Source: Burkholderiales bacterium (GTDB taxonomy: Bacteria > Pseudomonadota > Gammaproteobacteria > Burkholderiales > Casimicrobiaceae). Taken from it: DNA of 64,000 bases. The translations under genes were made by a program, and so were the position numbers. The first letter of the stretch is position 1. The number at the start of each line of letters is the position of its first letter. The stretch is from the NCBI GenBank assembly GCA_905339295.1, contig CAJPFI010000006.1, positions 186,001 to 250,000 of the forward strand, written 5' to 3'. Of the stretch, positions 18,901 through 26,542 are shown piece by piece. Under the pieces are notes generated by a model that had not been told where the DNA came from, made no database searches, and saw only the letters and a program-made list of their open reading frames with translations.

Positions 18901-19725
18901 TCACCGCCCGATCATCGCGAGCACGTCGGCCTTCAGGAATCGCTCGACGGCCAGCATGAACGCGATCGACGGCAGGAGCAGCAGGATCGCGGTGATCGAC
19001 GCGATCTGGTAGTTGCCGCCCATGCTCGCGTTGAACATGAGCAGCGGCAGCGTCGTCACGTCGGGCACGCCGACGAAATAGGTGCCGGTGAACTCGTCGA
19101 GCGACTCGAGGAACACGAAGATGGCGCTGGCGATCAGGCCCGGAAGCGCGAGCGGCAGCGTGACGGTCGTCCAGCAGCGCCACGCCGACGCGCCCATGTT
19201 GCGCGCGGCCTCCTCCAGCGACGCGTCGACCGACGCGAATGCCGCCGACGCGATCCACACCGCCAGCACCAGTCCGTGCGCGGCGTGCACGAGTACGACG
19301 CCGGTGATCGTGCCGTTCAGCCGGATCTCGTAGAACACGCGCGCGATGTTCACGTAGACGGGCAGGTTCGGCACCGCCTGCGGCAGCAGGAACACGAGCA
19401 GGATCAGCGTGCGCGCCGGGAGCCTGAGGCGCGCGAGCGCGTAGCCCGCCGGTACCGCGACCGCGAGCGTGGACAGCACCGTGAGGCACGCGATGCCGAC
19501 GCTCGTCCACAGCGACGCGAGCGCGCTGCCGCGCGGCGCGAACACGCGCGCCCAGAACGTGAGCCCGAACTCCTGCGGCAGCTTGTGCGGGAAATACCAG
19601 CGCTCGGCGAACGCCCACAGCACGAGGTTGGCGAGCGGGCCGAAGATCGCGAACGCGAGCAGCAGGATCACGACGACGCGCGCGAGCGTGTCGCCCCAGC
19701 GGACGCCGGCGAGGGACCCGGTCAT
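18901..19725 (-). CDS. ABC transporter permease 2 (PotC-type)
   Basis: The 274-residue membrane protein has about six hydrophobic segments and the cytoplasmic EAA loop E-E-A-A-R-N-M-G-A-S near residue 177 that docks on the ATPase. It is the last gene of a four-gene importer on the minus strand (ATPase, binding protein, permease 1, permease 2), starting 43 bp after permease 1. The set belongs to the spermidine/putrescine, iron, thiamine and phosphonate-type group with family 1 binding proteins. The sequence does not show which solute is carried. Confidence 0.9.
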   Translation of the reverse strand: MTGSLAGVRWGDTLARVVVILLLAFAIFGPLANLVLWAFAERWYFPHKLPQEFGLTFWARVFAPRGSALASLWTSVGIACLTVLSTLAVAVPAGYALARLRLPARTLILLVFLLPQAVPNLPVYVNIARVFYEIRLNGTITGVVLVHAAHGLVLAVWIASAAFASVDASLEEAARNMGASAWRCWTTVTLPLALPGLIASAIFVFLESLDEFTGTYFVGVPDVTTLPLLMFNASMGGNYQIASITAILLLLPSIAFMLAVERFLKADVLAMIGR

Positions 19726-19768
19726 CGCGGGGCCGCTCCCGGACCCGCCGCCGCGCCGACGGCGGCGC

Positions 19769-20602
19769 TCAAGTCCGCTCCACCTTGCGCGCGGCCTCGC
19801 GCAGGTAGAACCACGCGCCGAACGACGCCAGCACGAGCGACATCAGGCACAGCGCGTTGGCCACCGCGTAGTCGCCGTGCGAATTGATCCGGTAGGCGAT
19901 GTCGACGGTCAGCATCGTCGGCGAGTTGGGGTTGATCATCATCGGGACCGACAGCACCGACAGCATCGTCACGAACGACAGCACGAGCCCGACGAGCAGC
20001 GTGCGGCGCGACTGCGGCAGCACGATCCCGAACAGGACGCGAAGCCGCCCGGCGCCGAGGTTGCGCGCTGCCTCGATGTGCTGGCGGTCGATCGCCGCCA
20101 TCGCGCCGGCGAGCAGCAGCGTCACGAACGGCGCCTGCTTCCAGACGAACGCGATCACGATGCCGCGCCAGTCGAGAAGGCTCTGCGCCTGCAGCGGGTC
20201 GATCAGCCCGCCGCCGATCAGCACGTGGTTCAGCATCCCGTTCTTGGCGAGGAACGTCCGCATCACCTGCGCGGTGACGATGAACGGGATGAACAGCGGC
20301 CAGCGATACAGCCAGCGCAGGATCGCCTGCGTGCGCGGATGCTCGCCCAGCGTCAGGTAGCCGGCGATCGCAATGGCGACCGCGCCGATCGCGGCCGTCG
20401 ACACGACGACGATCACCGCCGAGAACAGGAGGTCGGTCGAGTAGAGCTCGAAGGCCTTCGCGAAGTGCTCGGTCGTGAAGCCGCCGTCCTTGCCCCGGAA
20501 GGCGAGGACGGCGGACATCATGAGCGGTCCGACGAAGAAGATCGCGACGAGCGCCAGGGCCGGCGCCGCGAGCGCGAGGCCGGCCCAGGGGCGGGATCTC
20601 AT
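19769..20602 (-). CDS. ABC transporter permease 1 (PotB-type)
   Basis: The 277-residue permease starts with a hydrophobic helix (A-L-A-L-V-A-I-F-F-V-G-P), has about six membrane segments and an EAA loop E-A-A-R-N-L-G-A-G at about 180-188. It lies 31 bp after the binding-protein gene and is followed by its partner permease. The pair would form the heterodimeric channel of the importer. Function beyond transport cannot be read from the sequence. Confidence 0.9.
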   Translation of the reverse strand: MRSRPWAGLALAAPALALVAIFFVGPLMMSAVLAFRGKDGGFTTEHFAKAFELYSTDLLFSAVIVVVSTAAIGAVAIAIAGYLTLGEHPRTQAILRWLYRWPLFIPFIVTAQVMRTFLAKNGMLNHVLIGGGLIDPLQAQSLLDWRGIVIAFVWKQAPFVTLLLAGAMAAIDRQHIEAARNLGAGRLRVLFGIVLPQSRRTLLVGLVLSFVTMLSVLSVPMMINPNSPTMLTVDIAYRINSHGDYAVANALCLMSLVLASFGAWFYLREAARKVERT

Positions 20603-20633
20603 GCCCGGCGAACGATCCGCGCGACCACGCCGC

Positions 20634-21791
20634 CTACTTCAGCACCACGCGCTCGTAGCCCTCGAGGATGTCGGTGAAGTACTCGGACAGCGGGAACGGC
20701 CGGCCGTAGCTCGCGAGCGCTTCGGGCGAGATGTCGGTGAACAGCTTGTTCCAGCTCTTCTCGTCCATCTTCGACCTGACGTGCTGCGCGTCGATCCCCG
20801 GATACCAGTTGAACTGCTTGACGATGCCCTCGGCCTGGATCTCCGGGCTCGCCGCGAAGTCGACGAACCTGCGCGCGAGCTGCGCGTTCGCGGCCTTCGC
20901 CGGCACGACGTAGTACATCGGCTGGCCGGGCAGCCCGGGCCGCGGAAGCTCGAGCTTGATGTTGGGCGGCATCTTGCCGTCGGCGACCCACGTGTAGAAC
21001 ATGTCGACCCACACCGGCCCCATCGCGATCTCGCCGCGGTTCAGCATGTCGAGCGTGCCTGCGTTGCCCGGCGTCATCACGACGTACTGGTTGAACTCCT
21101 TGAGGCTCGCGAGCGAACGGTCGATGACCGCCTTCTTCGCCGGGTCGTACGGCCCCTTCTCGAGCTGGTCGGCCATGCCGCTGTTCGCGGAGACCCAGCC
21201 CATCACGAACCCGACGCCCGACATGCCGCCCTTGACGCCGTTGTAGCCGAACTGCTTCGGGTTCTTCTTCACCCATTCGGCGAGTTCGCTGTAGCTCCTC
21301 GGCGGCTGCCTGACGACCGCGGGGTTGTACGCGAACGCGATCTGGCTGTGGAACATCGGGATCACGTAGCCGTCGACGTTCTGGCCGAGCGCGTTCCTCG
21401 CGGTGTCGCGCGTGACGAGCCTGCCCGCCGCGACGTCGTTGCGGTAGGGCGCGAGCAGGTTCTCCTTGACCATCGTCGCGGCGCCGCGCTGGTGCACGAC
21501 CGCGACGTCGGTGTCCCACGACGCAATGCCGGCCTTCTGCTGCGCCGAGAGCTTCTCGTAGATCTTCTGCGAGCCGGCGTCGCCGGGGCCGGTGCCGACC
21601 GCGCGCACCTTGACGCCGGGGTTCTGCTTCTCGAAGCGCGGACCGAGGAAGTTGTTGACGTAGTCGACCATGTTCTGGTCGCCGGCGGTGACGACGTTGA
21701 TCGTCGTCTGGGCGGCGGCCGGACCGGCGAAGCCGAGCGCGCCGCCGACGGCGACGAGCGCGGCACACAGGGTGATGCGGGCGTTGCGCAT
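20634..21791 (-). CDS. ABC transporter family 1 solute-binding protein
   Basis: The 385-residue product begins with a clear signal peptide (about residues 1-28, ending G-P-A-A-A-Q) and then a mature start T-T-I-N-V-V-T-A-G-D. The remaining sequence, with several W/Y-rich binding-cleft segments such as W-Y-P-G and P-V-W-V-D-M-F-Y, fits periplasmic binding proteins of the iron/polyamine/phosphonate group. It sits between the ATPase gene and the two permease genes. The abundant aromatic residues in the cleft suggest a small organic or cationic ligand, but this is a guess. Confidence 0.88.
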   Translation of the reverse strand: MRNARITLCAALVAVGGALGFAGPAAAQTTINVVTAGDQNMVDYVNNFLGPRFEKQNPGVKVRAVGTGPGDAGSQKIYEKLSAQQKAGIASWDTDVAVVHQRGAATMVKENLLAPYRNDVAAGRLVTRDTARNALGQNVDGYVIPMFHSQIAFAYNPAVVRQPPRSYSELAEWVKKNPKQFGYNGVKGGMSGVGFVMGWVSANSGMADQLEKGPYDPAKKAVIDRSLASLKEFNQYVVMTPGNAGTLDMLNRGEIAMGPVWVDMFYTWVADGKMPPNIKLELPRPGLPGQPMYYVVPAKAANAQLARRFVDFAASPEIQAEGIVKQFNWYPGIDAQHVRSKMDEKSWNKLFTDISPEALASYGRPFPLSEYFTDILEGYERVVLK

Positions 21792-21836
21792 GAATGCCTC
21801 CTTGGGTGGAACGCGGGCGCGCGGCCTGTGGTTCGG

Positions 21837-22886
21837 TCAGGCCGCGGCGGGAAAGACGAGCAGGGCATCGGGCGGGACGAGGACCCGGACCGCCGCGCCC
21901 TCGTCGCGGCGCTCCGGATCGTCGACCCAGAAATCGTCCGCGCCGGCGTGGACGCGGTAGCGGTACTGCGTGCCGAGGTACACGCGCTGGACCACGGCGC
22001 CGTCGATGGCCAGCGTGCCGCGGCCCGCATCGGTCCCCGGCGGCGCGAGCCGCGCGCGGTCGGCGCGGAAATGCGCGCGCGCGCGCGTGCCGGCGCCGCC
22101 GGCCGGCCACGACCAGCCGTCGCCCGCGTGCACGACGTCGATCGCGTTGTCCGCGCCCATGAAGCCGGCGACGAACGGGCTCACCGGCCGGTGGAACACC
22201 TCGTCCGGCGTGCCGAGCTGCGCGATGCGCCCGGCGTCGATCACAGCGATGCGGTCGGCGAGCGTCAGCGCCTCCTCGCGGTCGTGCGTCACGTAGACCG
22301 CGGTGATGCCGACGCGCTGCTGGAGCGCGCGCAGCTCGTGGCGCAGCTCGAGGCGCACGCGGTAGTCGAGGTTGGACATCGGCTCGTCGAGCAGCAGCAC
22401 GGACGGGTCGACGGCGAGCGCACGGCCGAGCGCGACGCGCTGCTTCTGCCCGCCGGAGAGCGCCGCGATCGAGCGCTCGCCGTAGCCGTCGAGCTGCAGG
22501 AGCCGCAGCATCTCGCCGACGCGCTTCGCGATCTCGTCGCGCGGCCTGCCGCGCATGCGCAGCCCGTAGCCGATGTTCGCGGCGACATTCATGTGCGGCC
22601 ACAGCGCGTAGGACTGGAACATCATCGCGGTGCCGCGCGCCTCGGGCGGCAGCCGCGTGATGTCGCGTCCGTCGACGACGATGCGGCCCTCGGTCGGCGT
22701 CACGAAGCCGGCGATCGCGCGCAGCAGCGTCGTCTTGCCGCAACCCGAGCTGCCGAGCAGCGCCACGAGCTCGCCGCGCGCGACGGTGAGCGACACACGG
22801 TCGAGGACCCGCGTGGCGCCGTACGACACGCTGACGGCGTCGGCGTGGAGATACGGGGATCCGGTCGCCTGGGACGGTGGGGACAT
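21837..22886 (-). CDS. ABC transporter ATP-binding protein (PotA-type)
   Basis: A 349-residue ATPase with Walker A G-S-S-G-C-G-K-T-T near residue 44, signature L-S-G-G-Q-K-Q-R near 141, Walker B L-L-L-D-E-P and the switch His in Y-V-T-H-D. The last third is a TOBE_2 regulatory domain, usual for this importer class. The ATG at 22886 gives the expected N-terminus; the open frame reaches far upstream but that part is Arg-rich and not conserved. It is the first gene of the four-gene importer, and the 163-bp gap to the divergent Kbp-like gene should contain the promoter. Confidence 0.92.
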   Translation of the reverse strand: MSPPSQATGSPYLHADAVSVSYGATRVLDRVSLTVARGELVALLGSSGCGKTTLLRAIAGFVTPTEGRIVVDGRDITRLPPEARGTAMMFQSYALWPHMNVAANIGYGLRMRGRPRDEIAKRVGEMLRLLQLDGYGERSIAALSGGQKQRVALGRALAVDPSVLLLDEPMSNLDYRVRLELRHELRALQQRVGITAVYVTHDREEALTLADRIAVIDAGRIAQLGTPDEVFHRPVSPFVAGFMGADNAIDVVHAGDGWSWPAGGAGTRARAHFRADRARLAPPGTDAGRGTLAIDGAVVQRVYLGTQYRYRVHAGADDFWVDDPERRDEGAAVRVLVPPDALLVFPAAA

Positions 22887-22993
22887 GCGCGAAGGGCGGA
22901 TTATCGGCCCTGCAGATGAACGGAAGATGATTCGCGGGTGACGACGGCGTGTCAAGGCGCAGCGCAGCGGGGCCGCCCGCCTTCCCGCGCGGG

Positions 22994-23001
22994 TATAGAA
23001 T
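22994..23001 (+). promoter_or_regulatory. Probable -10 element of the BON/LysM gene
   Basis: The bases TATAGAAT stand out in GC-rich spacer about 50 bp before the start codon and contain a 5-of-6 match to the -10 consensus. No good -35 hexamer lies at the normal distance, so an activator or alternative sigma factor may be needed. Confidence 0.45.
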
Positions 23002-23049
23002 GGACAGGAAGGATCGCACTCCCTGCGGTCCGGGAACCGGAGAAGACGA

Positions 23050-23553
23050 ATGGGCCTCATCGATTTCATGAAGGAAGCGGGCGAGAAGCTGTTCGGCCGC
23101 GGATCCGCACAGGCGGCCATGGCCGCGGCGAAGGCGGATCCGGCCAGCGACGCGAAGGTCAAGGCGGCCAACGATGCGGCGGCCGACGCCGTCCTCGCGT
23201 ACATCAAGGCGCAGAACCTGTCCGCCACCGGGCTCACGGTGACGTTCGACGGCGCGTCGTCGAGCGTCTCGGTGTTCGGCGTCGCCCCCGACCAGGCGAC
23301 GCGCGAGAAGATCGTGCTGTGCGCGGGCAACGTCGCCGGCGTCGCGAAGGTCAACGACATGATGACCGTCGACAAGAGCGCGCCCGCGGCGCAGTACTAC
23401 ACGGTCAAGTCCGGCGACACGCTGTCCAAGATCAGCAAGCAGTACTACGGCGACGCGAACGCCTACATGAAGATCTTCGAGGCGAACAAGCCGATGCTCG
23501 CCCACCCGGACAAGATCTACCCGGGGCAGAACCTGCGAATCCCGCCGAAGTAG
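23050..23553 (+). CDS. kbp: BON and LysM domain protein (Kbp/YgaU-like)
   Basis: The 167-residue protein has a short helical start (M-G-L-I-D-F-M-K-E-A-G-E-K-L-F), a BON domain at about 40-105 and a C-terminal LysM domain at about 115-166 (Y-T-V-K-S-G-D-T-L-S-K-I to P-G-Q-N-L-R-I-P). This order is exactly that of E. coli YgaU/Kbp, a K+-sensing cytoplasmic protein of 149 residues induced by osmotic stress. There is no signal peptide, in line with Kbp. GGAG lies about 8 bp before the ATG. It is a single gene divergent from the ABC importer. Confidence 0.88.
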   Translation: MGLIDFMKEAGEKLFGRGSAQAAMAAAKADPASDAKVKAANDAAADAVLAYIKAQNLSATGLTVTFDGASSSVSVFGVAPDQATREKIVLCAGNVAGVAKVNDMMTVDKSAPAAQYYTVKSGDTLSKISKQYYGDANAYMKIFEANKPMLAHPDKIYPGQNLRIPPK

Positions 23554-23607
23554 CGGTCGCGCGGCGGGAACGCGGGACGGCGCCGGGCGGGAAAGGGAGG
23601 CCGCACG

Positions 23608-24261
23608 GTGCTGTTCCGCGATCGCCGCGACGCGGGATCGAAGCTCGCCGTCGCGCTCGAGGCGTGGCGCGGCCGGCGGCCGCTCGTGTGCGCGATCCCG
23701 CGCGGCGCGGTGCCGATGGCGAAAGTCGTCGCCGACGCGCTCGGCGGAGAACTCGACGTCGTCCTGACGCGCAAGATTCCCGCACCCGGCCAGCCCGAGT
23801 TCGCGATCGGCGCGGTCGACGAAAGCGGCTGGAGCCACGTTTCCGCCGATGCGGTCCTGGCCGGAGCGTCGCGCGACTATCTCGACCGGGCGATCGCCGC
23901 CGAGCGCGAGACGATGCGCCGGCGCCGCGCGCAGTACACGCCGGTCCGCCCGCCGATCGATCCGGCCGGCCGCGACGTGATCGTGGTCGACGACGGGCTC
24001 GCGACCGGAGCGACGATGATCGCGGCGCTGCATGCGCTGCGCGCCCGCCATCCCGCGCGCCTGGTGTGCGCGGTGCCGGTCGCCTCGCACGAGGCGCTCG
24101 AGCGCGTGCGTCCGTACGCGGACGACGTCGTGTGCCTGGACGTCCCGCGGGACTTTCGCGCCGTCGGGCAGTTCTACCTGGACTTCCGGCAGGTCGGCGA
24201 CGACGAGGTCGTCGCGATCCTGCGCGAGGCGGGCGAGCGGGCTGCCGCGCCGCCGCGCTAG
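23608..24261 (+). CDS. Phosphoribosyltransferase family protein
   Basis: The 217-residue product has the type I PRTase signature V-I-V-V-D-D-G-L-A-T-G-A-T at about 129-141, the PRPP-binding loop, and an N-terminal P-R-G-A-V-P-M substrate loop. Similar PRTases often sit next to, or fused to, alpha/beta hydrolases of dienelactone-hydrolase type; here the hydrolase gene is convergent and overlaps by four bases. A GTG start is used, preceded by GGGAGG. The nucleobase or other acceptor is unknown. Confidence 0.85.
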   Translation: MLFRDRRDAGSKLAVALEAWRGRRPLVCAIPRGAVPMAKVVADALGGELDVVLTRKIPAPGQPEFAIGAVDESGWSHVSADAVLAGASRDYLDRAIAAERETMRRRRAQYTPVRPPIDPAGRDVIVVDDGLATGATMIAALHALRARHPARLVCAVPVASHEALERVRPYADDVVCLDVPRDFRAVGQFYLDFRQVGDDEVVAILREAGERAAAPPR

Positions 24262-24929
24262 CGCCGCGGCGCGACCGCGGCCGGCGCGAAGTGCCTCAGG
24301 AACCAGTCGCGCGCGGCGACCGCGGCGGCCTCGAGCGTTCCCGGCTCCTCGAACAGGTGCGTCGCGCGCGGGACGATCGCGATCTCGCAGGGGGCGCGCA
24401 TCCGGTCGCGCGCGGCGCGATTGAGCGCGAGCACCTCGCGGTCCTCGCTGCCCACGACGAGCAGCGTCGGCGCGGTGACGCGCGCCAGCGCGCCCGCGCC
24501 GGCGAGGTCCGGCCGCCCGCCGCGCGAGACGACCGCACGCACGCTCGTCCCGGCGTCCGCGGCGGCGACCAGCGCGGCGGCCGCGCCGGTGCTCGCGCCG
24601 AAATAGCCGAGCGGCAGCGGCGCGAGCGAGGGCTCGTGCGCCAGCCACGCGGTCGCGCCGGCCAGGCGCGCGGTCAGGAGCGCGATGTCGAACCGCGCCT
24701 CGTGGATGCGGTCCTCGGACGGCGTCAGCAGGTCGAAGAGCAGCGTCGCGATGCCGGCGTCGACGAGAACGCCGGCGACGAAGCGGTTGCGCGGGCTCGC
24801 CCGCGAGCTGCCGCTGCCGTGCGCGAACAGCACGAGCCCGCGCGGTGCGGCGGGCAGCGTCAGCGTGCCGGGCAGCGCGAGGCGCCCGAGCGGGATCGCG
24901 ACCTCGCGCGTCGCCGCGGCTGCGCTCAT
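24258..24929 (-). CDS. Alpha/beta hydrolase (dienelactone-hydrolase-like)
   Basis: A 223-residue alpha/beta hydrolase with oxyanion-hole segment F-A-H-G-S-G-S-S near 34-41, nucleophile elbow G-A-S-T-G at about 112-116, an Asp in V-G-S-E-D-R and a His in R-A-T-H-L-F, forming a plausible Ser-Asp-His triad. The start at 24929 is backed by the ATGA overlap with the upstream small gene; an in-frame start 57 bp earlier is not needed. Its stop shares the palindrome CTAG with the stop of the convergent phosphoribosyltransferase. Such PRTase-hydrolase pairs are common, but the joint function is not known to me. Confidence 0.82.
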   Translation of the reverse strand: MSAAAATREVAIPLGRLALPGTLTLPAAPRGLVLFAHGSGSSRASPRNRFVAGVLVDAGIATLLFDLLTPSEDRIHEARFDIALLTARLAGATAWLAHEPSLAPLPLGYFGASTGAAAALVAAADAGTSVRAVVSRGGRPDLAGAGALARVTAPTLLVVGSEDREVLALNRAARDRMRAPCEIAIVPRATHLFEEPGTLEAAAVAARDWFLRHFAPAAVAPRR

Positions 24930-25180
24930 CGAAGCCGCCGCCGCAGGCGCCGCGCCCCGGCCTGCCCGCGGCCCGTCGCGAGCCACGGCGGCGTGACGTT
25001 GCCGATCCTCCCGGCGCGCCGCGCGCCCCAGCGCCTGGCGGCGGCGATCGCCATCCGGAGGGCGCGTCCGTCGTCGATGCCGTCGGCGAGCATCGCGTTC
25101 GCGATCTCGATCGCCTTCGCGCGCAGCACCGGCGGCAGGCCGCGCATCGCGGGCGGGTAGCGGAGAGGGGACCAGGGCAT
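24926..25180 (-). CDS. Small basic protein, YdaT-like N-terminal motif
   Basis: The 84-residue product begins M-P-W-S-P-L-R-Y-P-P-A-M and continues with L-P-P-V-L-R-A-K-A-I-E-I-A-N-A-M-L and G-R-A-L-R-M-A-I-A-A-A-R-R-W. This pattern is shared by many small bacterial proteins whose members begin M-P-W-x-x-x-x-Y-P and resemble the start of Bacillus YdaT; function is unknown. The C-terminus is Arg-rich. The stop overlaps the hydrolase start by four bases, and the gene begins 11 bp after the stop of the FAD oxidoreductase, suggesting one operon from the fatty-acid methyltransferase to the hydrolase. Confidence 0.7.
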   Translation of the reverse strand: MPWSPLRYPPAMRGLPPVLRAKAIEIANAMLADGIDDGRALRMAIAAARRWGARRAGRIGNVTPPWLATGRGQAGARRLRRRLR

Positions 25181-25191
25181 GGTCTCGGACG

Positions 25192-26541
25192 TCAGGCGGC
25201 GCGGCGGCGCACGCACTTGTCGTAGAGATCGCGCAGGCGCGAATCCGGATCGTACCGCTTCCTGAGCGCGAGGTAGGCGTCGCGGTCGAAGATGCGCCAG
25301 AACGCGTCCTCGGTGTAGTAGGAGTCCGAGTACAGCGACTTCAGGCCGCCCAGCGCCTCGACGATGCGCTCGATCGCCCTGTTCACCTCGCCGGGCGGCC
25401 GCGCCTCGCGACTCTCGACGACGTCCCAGAAACCGACGTTGACGTAGAGCCGCCCCGGCTCGAGCGGATAGAGCGTCGCGCGCGCCGCCCCGGCGGGCGC
25501 GCGTATCGGGCACAGCCAGACGGGCAGGATGCCGACCTCGCGGTGCAGGAAGTCGAGGAACTCGGCCGCGCGCTCGACCGGAATGTCGACGTCCTGGATC
25601 ACCGGCTCGACGTGACGTCCGCGCAGCCGCGCGTACGCTCGCGAGAGCCCGACGCGGCTGTTCCAGCGCATGATCCGCTGGTAGGTGACCGAATTGAGGC
25701 GCCGCCGGCCGAGGAGCCTGCGCAGCGGCGGCCACTGCGCGCCGACGTTCTTCGAGCACCAGAACCAGTCGGTGTCCCAGCGCCACAGCCAGTCGCGCGT
25801 GGCGAGGTAGTCGCGCTCGCGCTCGCGCAGCGACCGGTAGTAGATGCGCTCGTACGTGTAGTCGCTCGCCCACGGCGCGGCGTCGACGAAGCGGCCCTCG
25901 GTCAGCAGGATCTCGCCGGGCGCGAACACGACGCCGTCGAGGAAGTCGACGCCCGGGTCGTCGCAGCGCATGGCGAGGTCGTCGAACGCGCGCGCGGCGT
26001 CCGTGTGGCGGACGTGCGTCGCCTCGACGTAGCGTCGCACGGGCAGCGTCCGCATCGTGACGCCGAGCGCGTAGCCCAGCGTCCCGTACGAGTTCGCGAA
26101 GCCTCGGAACAGGTCCGCGTGCTCGTTGTCCGCCGTGCAGCGCACGATGCGGCCGTCGCCGGTCAGCACGTCGAGGGCGACGACCGCGTCGTGCACGAGC
26201 CCGTGCCGGAAGGACGTGGCCTCGATGCCGACGCCGGCGACCGCGCCACCGAGCGTGATCGACTTCAGTTGCGGAACGACGGCGGGCATCGTGCCGCGCG
26301 CGAGCGTGGCGTCCGCGAGCGCCTCGAAAGTCGTCATCCCCTCGGCCTCGACGACACCCGCCTCGGGGTCGACGCGCACGACCTCGTCGAAGCCCGACAG
26401 GTCGATGCGCGGCCGCGGCGCCGCCGACCGGTCGCGGAACAGGTTCGACGTGCGTTTCGCGAGGCCGAACGCGGGCGCGCCGTCCGCGCCCGCCGCCGCG
26501 AGCGAGGCGGCGAGGCGGGCCTTCTTCCGCGCGTAGTCCAC
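25192..26541 (-). CDS. FAD-binding oxidoreductase, TmsA/DHCR24-like (10-methylene fatty acyl reductase candidate)
   Basis: The 449-residue protein has an FAD_binding_4 domain with E-G-M-T-T-F-E-A-L at about 67-75, P-Q-L-K-S-I-T-L-G-G-A-V-A-G near 90-103 and G-T-L-G-Y-A-L-G near 153-160, followed by a long substrate domain rich in W and Y. It is related to sterol delta-24 reductases and to the actinobacterial TmsA/BfaA enzymes, which reduce a 10-methylene fatty acyl chain to the 10-methyl form. The direct upstream neighbour, one base away, is a cyclopropane-synthase-like methyltransferase, exactly the partner of that pathway. Function is inferred from pairing; other FAD oxidase roles remain open. 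Confidence 0.78.
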   Translation of the reverse strand: MDYARKKARLAASLAAAGADGAPAFGLAKRTSNLFRDRSAAPRPRIDLSGFDEVVRVDPEAGVVEAEGMTTFEALADATLARGTMPAVVPQLKSITLGGAVAGVGIEATSFRHGLVHDAVVALDVLTGDGRIVRCTADNEHADLFRGFANSYGTLGYALGVTMRTLPVRRYVEATHVRHTDAARAFDDLAMRCDDPGVDFLDGVVFAPGEILLTEGRFVDAAPWASDYTYERIYYRSLRERERDYLATRDWLWRWDTDWFWCSKNVGAQWPPLRRLLGRRRLNSVTYQRIMRWNSRVGLSRAYARLRGRHVEPVIQDVDIPVERAAEFLDFLHREVGILPVWLCPIRAPAGAARATLYPLEPGRLYVNVGFWDVVESREARPPGEVNRAIERIVEALGGLKSLYSDSYYTEDAFWRIFDRDAYLALRKRYDPDSRLRDLYDKCVRRRAA

Positions 26542-26542
26542 G

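Noticed and set aside
22887-23375. N-terminal extension of the ABC ATPase
   Set aside because: The added part lies over the divergent Kbp-like gene and is not typical of ABC ATPases.
20599-24648. A 1349-codon minus-strand open frame across the ABC importer and Kbp region
   Set aside because: It runs in the wrong frame over the ATPase and binding-protein genes and has only low-complexity Arg/Ala sequence.
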